NCBI RefSeq assembly: GCF_000411975.1
Contig: NZ_ASXG01000030.1
Location: 1 to 64,000 of the forward strand
Reading direction: 5' to 3'
DNA: 64,000 nucleotides
Origin: Amycolatopsis orientalis DSM 43388
GTDB taxonomy: Bacteria > Actinomycetota > Actinomycetes > Mycobacteriales > Pseudonocardiaceae
The position numbers and the translations under genes were made by a program. This document shows positions 37,164-47,072 of the stretch, one piece after another (positions within the stretch are counted from its first letter, which is position 1; every line of letters starts with the position of its first letter). The notes under the pieces are model-generated. The model was not told the DNA's origin and ran no database searches. It worked only from the letters and a program-made list of their open reading frames with translations.

Positions 37164-37218
37164 GTCCGTGAAGGGCTCCTTGAGGGAATCAGATTCCCGC
37201 AAGGAGCCCTTCACGGAC
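37164..37218. repeat. 55-bp near-perfect palindrome, probable bidirectional terminator
   Basis: The 27 bases at 37164-37190 are the inverted complement of 37192-37218 with a single mismatch and one central base. Inner arms contain AAGGGCTCCTTG and CAAGGAGCCCTT. It sits two bases from the stop of the converging DUF6912 gene and 38 bases after the lipoprotein gene. Its length exceeds an ordinary terminator and suggests a dispersed palindromic repeat. Confidence 0.85.
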
Positions 37219-37220
37219 GG

Positions 37221-37712
37221 TCAGAGCAGTTCGAGCAGGAACGGCAGCTCCTGCAGCGCGTACCAGGCCAGCTCGTGGTCTTCGGCGTCGCCGAGGGTGA
37301 ACTCCGCGTCCTCGTCGCCCAGATCAGCCGCGTCGATCACCGCCGCGGCGGCCGCCACGGCCTCCTCGGCTTCGGCCGCGTCGACGTGGATCGCCGCGAT
37401 CCGCGACTTCGGCACCGGACCGGCGAGGCGTACGACGGCCGCGTCCAGGTCCGGCCGCAGCGTCGCGTCGTCGACGTCCACGGACACCACCGCCCGCCGC
37501 GGTTCGGCCTTCTCCTCGGCGGCGATCAGACGCAGCGAAGCCCGGGCCGCGTCCAGCAGAGCCGCGTACTCCAGCTCCTCGTCGGAACCGCTCGCGTACG
37601 CCTCGCGCAAGGCGGGCGTCAACGCGAACCCGGTGCCGCTGCGAGCTCGGAACTCGCCGTTCGCCTCCAGGTCTCGCAGCATCGCGATCGTCGCGGGCAG
37701 ATAAACCCTCAC
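37221..37712 (-). CDS. DUF6912 family protein
   Basis: 163 residues from a GTG that overlaps the upstream acyltransferase stop (GTGA). It begins VRVYLPATIAMLRDLEANGE and is strongly acidic at its C-terminus (AADLGDEDAEFTLGDAEDHE). This matches a conserved actinobacterial family of unknown function usually found next to a wax ester/TAG synthase gene. No catalytic motif or membrane segment is visible. Translational coupling suggests a role connected with the acyltransferase. Confidence 0.8.
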   Translation of the reverse strand: MRVYLPATIAMLRDLEANGEFRARSGTGFALTPALREAYASGSDEELEYAALLDAARASLRLIAAEEKAEPRRAVVSVDVDDATLRPDLDAAVVRLAGPVPKSRIAAIHVDAAEAEEAVAAAAAVIDAADLGDEDAEFTLGDAEDHELAWYALQELPFLLELL

Positions 37713-39106
37713 CAGTGCGCACCCTTCAGCTCTTCCAGCGCTTCTTCGATCATCCCGCCGAGCAGGCCGACGTCGAACGCGGCCTTGCGGTCGCCGTTCA
37801 GTCCGAAGTAGACACCGCCGTGGTAGGAGGTGACCCCGATCGCCAGCGCCTGCGTGCGCATCAGCGGCATCACCGGGAACATCTCCACCAGTCTCGCCTC
37901 TCCGGCATACATCGGCACCTGCGGGCCGGGCGAATTCGTGATCATCAGGTTGAAAATCCGCCCGGACAGCGATCCGCCCGCCCGCGCGCCGAGCGAATGC
38001 AGCGTCGCCGGGGCGAATCCGCTCACCTTCAGCAACCCGCGCGCGGCCACCGATCTTCCCGAATTCAGGTGCTCGGCCATCGCGTGGCCCAGGTGCTGCA
38101 GCCGAAGGACCGGGCTCGGCTCGCCGACCGGCAGGTCGATCAGATACGCCGCGACCTGGTTGCCGACCAGCGCGGGCGTGGCGAACTCGGCGGTTTCGGC
38201 GTCGGTGACCGCCATCGGCACGAGCGCGCGCACGGTCTCGGTCGGTGTGAGGTTCTCCCCGCGCGACAGCAGCCATTCCCGCAGCGCGCCGGTGATCGCG
38301 GCCAGGATCACGTCGTTGACCGTGCCGCCGTGGTCCGCACGGATCTTGCGGAAATCCTCCAGCCGCGTGCGCACGACCGAGAACACCCGGCCGCCGGACA
38401 CCCGGACATTCAACGGCCCCGGCGGCGCGGGCCGGGTGATGGTCGCCGCGACGCCACCGAGCGTTTCGACGGTCTTGCTCACCGTGGTCACCGCGTCCCC
38501 GGCGATCGAGCGCACGTTTTCGATCAGCTCGCCGGGCCGTTGCACGGTCTCGCTCATCGCGTCGAGGACCAGTTGCGTGCGGCTGGGTTCGCTTCGCGGC
38601 GCCCACAGGTCCTCGAACGGCTCGGGCGGTTCCGGGGTCTCGTCGAGGATCAGCTGGCCGAGGTCGATCGTGCCGACACCGTCCACAACGGACTGATGCG
38701 TTTTCGTCACCATCGCGACCCGGTCGCCGGCCAGCCCCTCGACGAAATACGCCTCCCAGAGCGGGCGTTCCGGCGCGAGCCGCCGCGACATCAGCCGCGC
38801 GACCAGATCGAACAGCTGGTCGTCGCTGCCCGGCTGGGGCAGTGCGGAGCGGCGGACGTGGTAGTTGAGGTCGAAGTCGACGTCGTCCACCCAGACCGGG
38901 CGCGCGAGGTGCCCCGGCACGGCGAGCACGCGCTGGCGGTAGCGGGGCAGGAACGCCAGCCGCGCGCCGACGAGGTCGAGCACCTGCTCGTAGGTGAAGC
39001 CGGACGACGGCCGTTCGAAGATCGCCACGCCCCCGACGTGCATCGGCGTCGTCTGGTCCTCGACGTACAGGAACGAGGCGTCCAGCGCGGACAGGCGGTC
39101 GGGCAT
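37709..39106 (-). CDS. Wax ester synthase/diacylglycerol acyltransferase family protein
   Basis: 465 residues starting MPDRLSALDASFLYVED, the classic WS/DGAT opening. The acyltransferase site near residue 135 reads THQSVVDGVGTIDL, so the canonical HHxxxDG is HQxxxDG and the second, catalytic His is Gln. The C-terminal PLVGNQVAAYLIDL-type and NLMITNSPGPQVPMYAGEA blocks are complete. Canonical members acylate diacylglycerol or fatty alcohols for storage lipid or wall lipids. This one may have altered activity. The ATG at 39106 was chosen. Corresponds to the tgs-like gene near Rv3233c-Rv3234c. Confidence 0.88.
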   Translation of the reverse strand: MPDRLSALDASFLYVEDQTTPMHVGGVAIFERPSSGFTYEQVLDLVGARLAFLPRYRQRVLAVPGHLARPVWVDDVDFDLNYHVRRSALPQPGSDDQLFDLVARLMSRRLAPERPLWEAYFVEGLAGDRVAMVTKTHQSVVDGVGTIDLGQLILDETPEPPEPFEDLWAPRSEPSRTQLVLDAMSETVQRPGELIENVRSIAGDAVTTVSKTVETLGGVAATITRPAPPGPLNVRVSGGRVFSVVRTRLEDFRKIRADHGGTVNDVILAAITGALREWLLSRGENLTPTETVRALVPMAVTDAETAEFATPALVGNQVAAYLIDLPVGEPSPVLRLQHLGHAMAEHLNSGRSVAARGLLKVSGFAPATLHSLGARAGGSLSGRIFNLMITNSPGPQVPMYAGEARLVEMFPVMPLMRTQALAIGVTSYHGGVYFGLNGDRKAAFDVGLLGGMIEEALEELKGAHW

Positions 39107-39140
39107 GAGCCGATCCTTACACAATGCGAGACTGACCGGT

Positions 39141-39905
39141 GTGGGTGATGAGCTGGCGGGTTCGCCGAAAGACCGCTTCCTGACCGTTTACGGGCGCAAG
39201 CCCGTGCTGGAAGCGCTGGGCGATCCGGACCTGCGCGTGGACAAGGTGATCCTCGCCGACACCGCGCGCGGCCCGGCCGCCGCGGAGATCCAGCGTGCCG
39301 CGAAGGCCGCCGGGGTGCCGGTGCAGCGCGCGAGTGCGCACCGGGTAAAAGTGCTGGCCGGCAACGGAAAACAGGACCAGGGCGTCCTGGCCGACGTCGT
39401 CGCGCCGCGGATGCGCGCCCTCGCCGCGGCCCTCGACGACCGCCGCCCGCCCGCCCGGCTGCTGCTCCTCGACGGCATCACCACCCCGGCGAACGTCGGC
39501 ATGATCCTGCGCACCGCGACGGCCGCCGGGCTCTCCGGCGTGATCGTGCCGCGCCGCGGAGTCGCCGCACTGGATCCGATGGTGGTGAAATCCTCGGCGG
39601 GCGTTGCCTTCCGGGCGCCGGTGCTGCGCTGCGGGTCGGCGCGCGAGGCAGCGGAAATGCTGGTGGAAGCCGGATACAGCCTGTTCGCGCTGGGTGCCTC
39701 CGCGTCGACGTCGGTGTTCGACGTGGAGCTCCCGCAGCGCTCGGCGTTCGTGCTGGGCGGCGAAACCGGAGGCGTCGGCGAGGCGGTGGCGGAGCTGGTG
39801 ACGGAGTGGCTGTCGATCCCGATGCCCGGCGACGTCGAATCGCTGAACGTTTCCGCCGCGGCCGCGGTGCTGTCGTTCGAATTGGTGCGGCGCGGGGTCA
39901 GCTGA
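39141..39905 (+). CDS. TrmH/SpoU family RNA 2'-O-methyltransferase
   Basis: 254 residues from a GTG at 39141. The SpoU_sub_bind N-terminal domain is about 8-85 (FLTVYGRKPVLEALGDPD). The SPOUT knot follows with LLLLDGITTPANVGMILRTA, AFVLGGETGGVGEAV and the knot-forming SIPMPGDVESLNVSAAAAV. It methylates a ribose 2'-OH in rRNA or tRNA using SAM. The exact target nucleotide is unknown. It diverges from the wax ester synthase gene, and its 3' end overlaps the converging HAD gene by eight bases. Confidence 0.92.
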   Translation: MGDELAGSPKDRFLTVYGRKPVLEALGDPDLRVDKVILADTARGPAAAEIQRAAKAAGVPVQRASAHRVKVLAGNGKQDQGVLADVVAPRMRALAAALDDRRPPARLLLLDGITTPANVGMILRTATAAGLSGVIVPRRGVAALDPMVVKSSAGVAFRAPVLRCGSAREAAEMLVEAGYSLFALGASASTSVFDVELPQRSAFVLGGETGGVGEAVAELVTEWLSIPMPGDVESLNVSAAAAVLSFELVRRGVS

Positions 39906-40281
39906 ACAACGCCGCCAGCTCGTCGAGAGTTTCGGCGATGGTGTGGTGATGCACGCCGACCATGCCCGCGGCGACGGCCCCGCGCACATTCCGCTCGGCG
40001 TCGTCCACGAACACACACCGGGGCGCGGCGAGCCCGATCCGTTCGGCGGCGACCAGGTAGATCTCGCGGTTCGGCTTGGCCACGCCGACCTCGCCGGAGA
40101 AGACGAGCGCGTCGAAGTAGGGTGCCAGCTCGGTTTTCACCTCCGGCGCCGCTCCCGGCGCGTTCGAGACGAGCGCGGTGCGCGTACCGTTCGCCCGGGC
40201 GTCGCGAAGGTAGTCGTAAAGCAGCGCGGCGTCCTGGTCGGTAAGCACACCGGCGTAGTCGACTAGCAAACCCTTCAGCAC
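39898..40281 (-). CDS. Short HAD-superfamily protein (HAD-IA, reduced)
   Basis: 127 residues, much shorter than the usual 200-240 because no cap domain is present. Motif I is LLVDYAGVLTD, with the nucleophile Asp but Ala at the position of the general acid (DxD becomes DYA), as in DxGG-type epoxide-hydrolase-N and non-phosphatase relatives. Motif II is ALVSNAP, motif III VAKPNREIY and motif IV CVFVDDAERN. So it folds as a HAD core but may not be a normal phosphatase. It overlaps the end of the opposing methylase gene. Confidence 0.85.
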   Translation of the reverse strand: MLKGLLVDYAGVLTDQDAALLYDYLRDARANGTRTALVSNAPGAAPEVKTELAPYFDALVFSGEVGVAKPNREIYLVAAERIGLAAPRCVFVDDAERNVRGAVAAGMVGVHHHTIAETLDELAALFS

Positions 40282-40451
40282 TACGTCAGCCTATCCGCTC
40301 GTTCGGCCGGTCCGGGCCCATTAGCGCATCAGGAGAATCCTGTCTGCCCCGTTCTGCCCCTTTTCGCCGGATCAGGCACTCCCCGTCCCATCTCTGGCGG
40401 CAGAACGCACTAACCACCAGGTGGACGTCCATGTTTCGGGGAGGGAACTCG

Positions 40452-40931
40452 ATGACGAACCACAGCCTCCGGCCGCTGTCTGCCGTCCTGGAGGTGAAGG
40501 GCCGGCGCAGGCACCGGCGCGGGCGGTGGCCGTCGCCGTACGACCTGCCGCCTGCCGGGCATCGGCTGGTGCGGCTCACCGACCCGCCCACGGGGCAGCG
40601 GCTCAGCCAACGGCTCAACGCCATCCTCGAGGTCCTCGCCGGGCGGCGCGCGGCGGGGCAGATTCGGCCGCTCGTGGACGAGGCGTTGTTCTCCCGGCTC
40701 AGCAGCCAGGGGCTGATGCCGGGCATCCGCCATCACGTCGCCGGGGAGCTGCGCGTGTGCCGTCCGGCCGAGACCGCGCTGGAGACCAGCACGATCATCC
40801 ATTCCGGTCCCCGCGTGCTCGCCCTGGCGGCCCGGTTCGAGCGCACGCGGACGGGGTGGGTGTGCACTCGGTTTCACGTGCTCGCGCCGCGGTCCGAGAC
40901 GGCGCAGGTCGGTCGCCCCTCCGTAGCCTGA
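40452..40931 (+). CDS. Rv3235 family protein
   Basis: 159 residues, basic. The region RLSQRLNAILEVLAGRRAAG followed by ALFSRLSSQGLMPGIRHHVAG and RVLALAARFERTRTGWVCTRF is the conserved core of the Rv3235 family, actinobacterial proteins always found beside secA. Its function is unknown. The ATG at 40452 has GGGGAGGGA just upstream. The C-terminal domain resembles a small alpha/beta fold with a conserved Trp. Convergent with secA. Confidence 0.8.
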   Translation: MTNHSLRPLSAVLEVKGRRRHRRGRWPSPYDLPPAGHRLVRLTDPPTGQRLSQRLNAILEVLAGRRAAGQIRPLVDEALFSRLSSQGLMPGIRHHVAGELRVCRPAETALETSTIIHSGPRVLALAARFERTRTGWVCTRFHVLAPRSETAQVGRPSVA

Positions 40932-40982
40932 ACCCGCGCAGGACACCCGTCCTAACTTTTTGGACACCGGGCCTGCCACTAA

Positions 40983-41065
40983 TCCACTGTGGACCCGCGG
41001 AAACAGAAGAACGGCAGCACGAGCGTTCTCGTGCTGCCGTTCTCAGTCGTGCCGTCCACAGTGGA
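40983..41065. terminator. Nested double hairpin between Rv3235-like gene and secA
   Basis: An inner perfect 16-bp stem (41008-41023 with 41028-41043, loop CGTT) is enclosed by a perfect outer pair TCCACTGTGGA (40983-40993) and TCCACAGTGGA (41055-41065). The TCCACTGTGGA arm is itself near-palindromic. It lies five bases from the secA stop. Confidence 0.85.
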
Positions 41066-41069
41066 CAGC

Positions 41070-43988
<2,919 letters not shown>

Positions 43989-44198
43989 CCGGTCGACCTC
44001 ACTAGCTGATCATGATCGCGCCCAGGCCGTTCCCGGGCAGTAAATCGCCGCGGCCGGCGCCCGTGTGCGCCGCCGCCGTCTCCCCCATCGTAGGGAACGC
44101 GGACTGGTCCGCGCACGCACGTCGTCGCAGAAGGTCACGGGAGGTTTCCACAGGTCCCGACGAAGGTCGTGCCGAGGGTCGCGCTCCGGGCACGCGGA

Positions 44199-44226
44199 CG
44201 GCCCGCACGCGTTCGCGTGCGGGCCG
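44199..44226 (-). terminator. Hairpin between hpf and secA
   Basis: CGGCCCGCACGCG (44199-44211) pairs with CGCGTGCGGGCCG (44214-44226); the closing pairs open to a TTC-type loop. It begins 25 bases after the hpf stop. Confidence 0.75.
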
Positions 44227-44250
44227 CCGGTGAGGGTGGTTCGGGCCGGA

Positions 44251-44934
44251 TCAGCCCAGCCGGATCACGCCGTAGTCGAAGCCCTTTCGCCGGTAGACGA
44301 CGCTCGGCCGGCCGGCCTCGGAGTCGTTGAACAGGTAGAAGTCGTGGCCGACCAGCTCCATCTCGTAGAGAGCCTGGTCCACCGTCATGGGGTCCGCGGC
44401 GTGCTGCTTCTCGCGGACGACGCGGCCTGGCTGATGGCCGAGGTCCTCGTCTTCCCATCGCCCCTGCCGGGGAATGTCGCCCGCACTCGTCGCCGCGAAA
44501 CCGTTCGCCATGGATTCGGTCGCGTCGGGTGCGTCCAGGACGGCCGTGCCCATGGCGGGCCCGGCGACCGCGTCGGATCCGCCGGCCATCGACGTCGCCT
44601 CGGCGACCGATTCCGGACGGCTGCGCCCGTAGTGCACGCGCCTGCGGTCGTGTGTCCGCCGAAGCCGGTTTTCCAGCTTGGTGACGGCGGAGTCGAGCGC
44701 TGCGTAGAAGTCCGCCGCGCACGCTTCGGCGCGAACGGCCGGACCGCGGCCCTTCCCGGTGATCTCGACGCGCTGGCAGCTCTTGGCCTGCCTGCGGTTG
44801 GGCTCGTGGAAGAGCTCCACGTCGTAACGGATGACCTTCTTGTCGTAGCGCTCAAGGCGGGCCAGCTTTTCGCTGACGAGCGCCCGGTAATGCTCGGGCA
44901 CCTCCACGTTGCGGCCCTTAACGACGATGTCCAT
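44251..44934 (-). CDS. hpf: Long-form ribosome hibernation promoting factor
   Basis: 227 residues with two domains. The N-terminal S30Ae/HPF fold (about 1-105) opens MDIVVKGRNVEVPEHYRALV and blocks the ribosomal A and P sites. After an Ala/Gly-rich linker, the C-terminal dimerisation domain (about 170-227) reads ALYEMELVGHDFYLFNDSEA and VVYRRKGFDYGVIRLG. This long form makes 100S dimers or, in mycobacteria, stabilises 70S ribosomes. GGGAGG precedes the ATG. The 5' region carries a possible upstream peptide. Matches Rv3241c next to secA1. Confidence 0.95.
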   Translation of the reverse strand: MDIVVKGRNVEVPEHYRALVSEKLARLERYDKKVIRYDVELFHEPNRRQAKSCQRVEITGKGRGPAVRAEACAADFYAALDSAVTKLENRLRRTHDRRRVHYGRSRPESVAEATSMAGGSDAVAGPAMGTAVLDAPDATESMANGFAATSAGDIPRQGRWEDEDLGHQPGRVVREKQHAADPMTVDQALYEMELVGHDFYLFNDSEAGRPSVVYRRKGFDYGVIRLG

Positions 44935-45176
44935 ACACGACCTCCCTCGCTGAGGAAACTGCGAGCTGTTGTGTTCTCACGGCACCGGTACCGCAGCGGC
45001 TGCTGCTCGGGTTCGGCGGGCTGAAAAGAATTCGGCGACCGGATCACGACGTCTCGTGGCGGAAGCGCGAACGCGGACTCAGCGGGCCGCCGGCACCAGG
45101 GACATGGGCTGCACACCTCCCTGCCTGCGGGTTTTGCTGATAGCGGAGCACGTTAGCTTCATCACGCCGTCCGCAA
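44935..45176 (-). promoter_or_regulatory. Candidate promoter and leader of hpf
   Basis: On the minus strand TTGCGG (45176-45171) and TAACGT (45155-45150) form a possible promoter with a short 15-base spacer. A strong GGGAGG and a short frame follow, then 144 bases to the hpf start. The long leader suggests translational or attenuation control, which is inference. Confidence 0.4.
45079..45105 (-). CDS. Possible 8-residue leader peptide upstream of hpf
   Basis: ATG with GGGAGG ten bases upstream encodes MSLVPAAR then TGA. The codons are all ordinary, with no run of a regulatory amino acid. It lies in the hpf leader on the same strand, 144 bases before hpf. It could be a translated upstream frame or chance. 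The good ribosome site is the only positive evidence. Confidence 0.3.
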   Translation of the reverse strand: MSLVPAAR

Positions 45177-45617
45177 CAGCCCCCGAGCCGGGGGATGTCA
45201 CGATCCGGGAACTCGTCACGGCGCGCAGTGAATCATGCGTGCGCTGCCCGGAACCGCCGCCCGGACGGCCGAGCGCGCGCGCCCAAGTTTCACGCGTACG
45301 GCTCAACCCGGCGACACCTCGGACGCCGAGGGTGACCGCCCCGTCCGGCACAGCCGCCACCTCGGTGGACTGCCCCGCCCCGGGGGTGATTCCGGCCTCG
45401 ACCCTCATGCCCGGACAACGGGCGGGCCCGGGGTGAGGTTCCCTCTTGACGTCACTCGTGTAGGTGACGCCTGGCAGTAGTGGACATTCGAACGCGAGTT
45501 GCCTCCCTGGGGAGAAAGCGGCGGATGTTTTGGGGCGGACGGTTTTTGGAATCGTTCCGTTTTGCGCCGGGAGCGAAACGGAGGATCGGTTTCCGCACAA
45601 CCGGATTTCGGTTTCGG

Positions 45618-46285
45618 GACCACCTGGCTCGGTGCTCTCGCGGATCCGCGGAGCGGACTGGACTAGGGCGCGTTCAGGTTTCAGACGACGCCCGGCGGAC
45701 GCGGCGCGCGACGGATCCGCGGAGCGCACCAGGCCAAGGCAGCCTTTGGACGACCACCACCGGACTCAGCGCTCGCCGGAGCCGCAAAGCACCGCGGACC
45801 AAGACACGACCGGGTTGAGGACGACACCGCCTAACTCAGCGCACGCCGGGTTCACCGAGTGGACTGGACCAGAGCGCGCTCAGCTTTCCGACGACACCAC
45901 CGGACTCGACACAGCCCCGATCCGCGAAGCGCACCAGACAAGGCGCCTCCAGTTCTCGACGACAGCACCGGGCTAGGCACGCCCCGGCCACCCGGAGCAC
46001 GCCGGACCGGCTTTGCGACGAGACCCCCGGACTCGGCATGTCCCGGAAACCCGAAACGCACCGGACCAGGTCTCCGACCACACCGCCAGACCCGCCGCAC
46101 CCCGCAACCGCGAAGCACGCCAGACCAAGGCACCTCTCCTTCCCCGACGACAACCAACGAACTCAGCACGCCCCAGACACCCGGAGCACACCGGACCAGG
46201 CCTCCGACCACACCGCCGGACCCGGCGCACACCGGAACCGGAGCGGGCCAAGACGAGGGCTGGAGCGGGTTCGGGTTTCCGACCT
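45618..46285. repeat. Degenerate tandem array, ten units of about 59-75 bp
   Basis: A GAC(G/C)A(C/G)-type start recurs at 45618, 45684, 45749, 45820, 45890, 45958, 46017, 46076, 46146 and 46206. Each is followed by CACC-GGACTC, a CGCCCCG-like block and (C/G)CGCACCGGACCAGG-like sequence. Unit lengths are 66, 65, 71, 70, 68, 59, 59, 70, 60 and 75, so they do not keep a reading frame, and I read it as non-coding. It lies between the stop of comF and the hpf leader, both minus strand. The plus strand is C/A rich as in the repeat at the window's left end. Frames across it on the minus strand show SGGVVG echoes only. Confidence 0.75.
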
Positions 46286-46307
46286 AGGACTCACCGCCTT
46301 CCAAACC

Positions 46308-46952
46308 TCACACTGTCGCCAGCAGGGCGAGCACCGCCACCACCGGAACCCCCGCGTTTTTCAACGTCGTGACGCATGCGGCGGACGTGGCTCCTGTGGT
46401 GATCACGTCGTCCACCACCACGACTCGCGTACCCGGCGGCGGCCGGCCGGCCGCGGCGAAGCGCAGGCGTCCTTCCAGGTTGGCCGCGCGTTCCGCCCGG
46501 TTCAGGCCGACCGCGTCCCGTCCGCCCTTCAGTACCAGGGCGGGTGCGACATACGCTCCCGTCAACCGGGCGGCTTCCCGAGCGATCCGCTCGACGTGCG
46601 GGCCGCCCCGCACTCGCGAAGCCGTCCGTCGGCTCGGGACCGGGACGAGACACCACGGACTGGCGCGAGGGCCTCCGGACGGCAACGCCATCAGTCCAGC
46701 CGCCAGCACCCGGCCCAAAAACGGAGCCACGTCCCGGCGGCGGCGTTCCTTGTACGCGATCAAGGTCCGCTTGCCGACGCCCGCGTAGCGGGCCAGCGCG
46801 TAGGCCGGGGCCAACGCGGCCAACGGCGCGCGGAATACCGCGGTGGGGGACCCCCACGTCGTGGAGCAACCGGCGCACACGGGCGCGCCGCGGGTGTCAC
46901 AGCCGGCGCAGAACGTCGGCAGGAGCAGGTTCACCAACAGTCTCAGCAACAT
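46308..46952 (-). CDS. ComF family phosphoribosyltransferase-like protein
   Basis: 214 residues. An N-terminal zinc module (CAGCDTRGAPVCAGC) precedes a PRTase fold with the PRPP loop RVVVVDDVITTGATSAAC near residue 180. This is the ComF/GntX architecture. In naturally competent bacteria ComFC takes part in DNA uptake. In actinobacteria its role is unproven. The ATG at 46952 was chosen; the 36-codon extension upstream covers the repeat by lpqB. It follows lpqB by 110 bases on the same strand, matching Rv3242c in the mycobacterial order. Confidence 0.9.
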   Translation of the reverse strand: MLLRLLVNLLLPTFCAGCDTRGAPVCAGCSTTWGSPTAVFRAPLAALAPAYALARYAGVGKRTLIAYKERRRRDVAPFLGRVLAAGLMALPSGGPRASPWCLVPVPSRRTASRVRGGPHVERIAREAARLTGAYVAPALVLKGGRDAVGLNRAERAANLEGRLRFAAAGRPPPGTRVVVVDDVITTGATSAACVTTLKNAGVPVVAVLALLATV

Positions 46953-47024
46953 GACTCCGAGTGTGCACCCGACCACCGACAGTTTCGGGCCGCGCGAACG
47001 CCGGAGCCGGCGAATCCCCCAGAA

Positions 47025-47072
47025 AGAACTCACCCGGGAAAGAACTCGCCCGGGAAACAACTCACCCGGGAT
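47025..47072. repeat. Three 16-bp direct repeats across the lpqB stop
   Basis: AGAACTCACCCGGGAA (47025-47040), AGAACTCGCCCGGGAA (47041-47056) and ACAACTCACCCGGGAT (47057-47072) are perfectly spaced tandem copies. The last contains the lpqB stop codon and its Pro-Gly codons. Each holds a CCCGGG. Confidence 0.85.

Noticed and set aside
45079..45729. 216-residue minus frame upstream of hpf
   Set aside because: Composition and lack of conserved motifs look non-coding; only its last eight codons have a good ribosome site.
45836..46232. Minus-strand frames of 105 and 126 codons in the tandem array
   Set aside because: Unit lengths (59, 60, 65, 70) break the frame, so the SGGVVG echoes come from repeat DNA, not a repeat protein.
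45618..46285. CRISPR array
   Set aside because: Units are degenerate along their whole length, with no constant repeat and unique spacer alternation and no cas genes.
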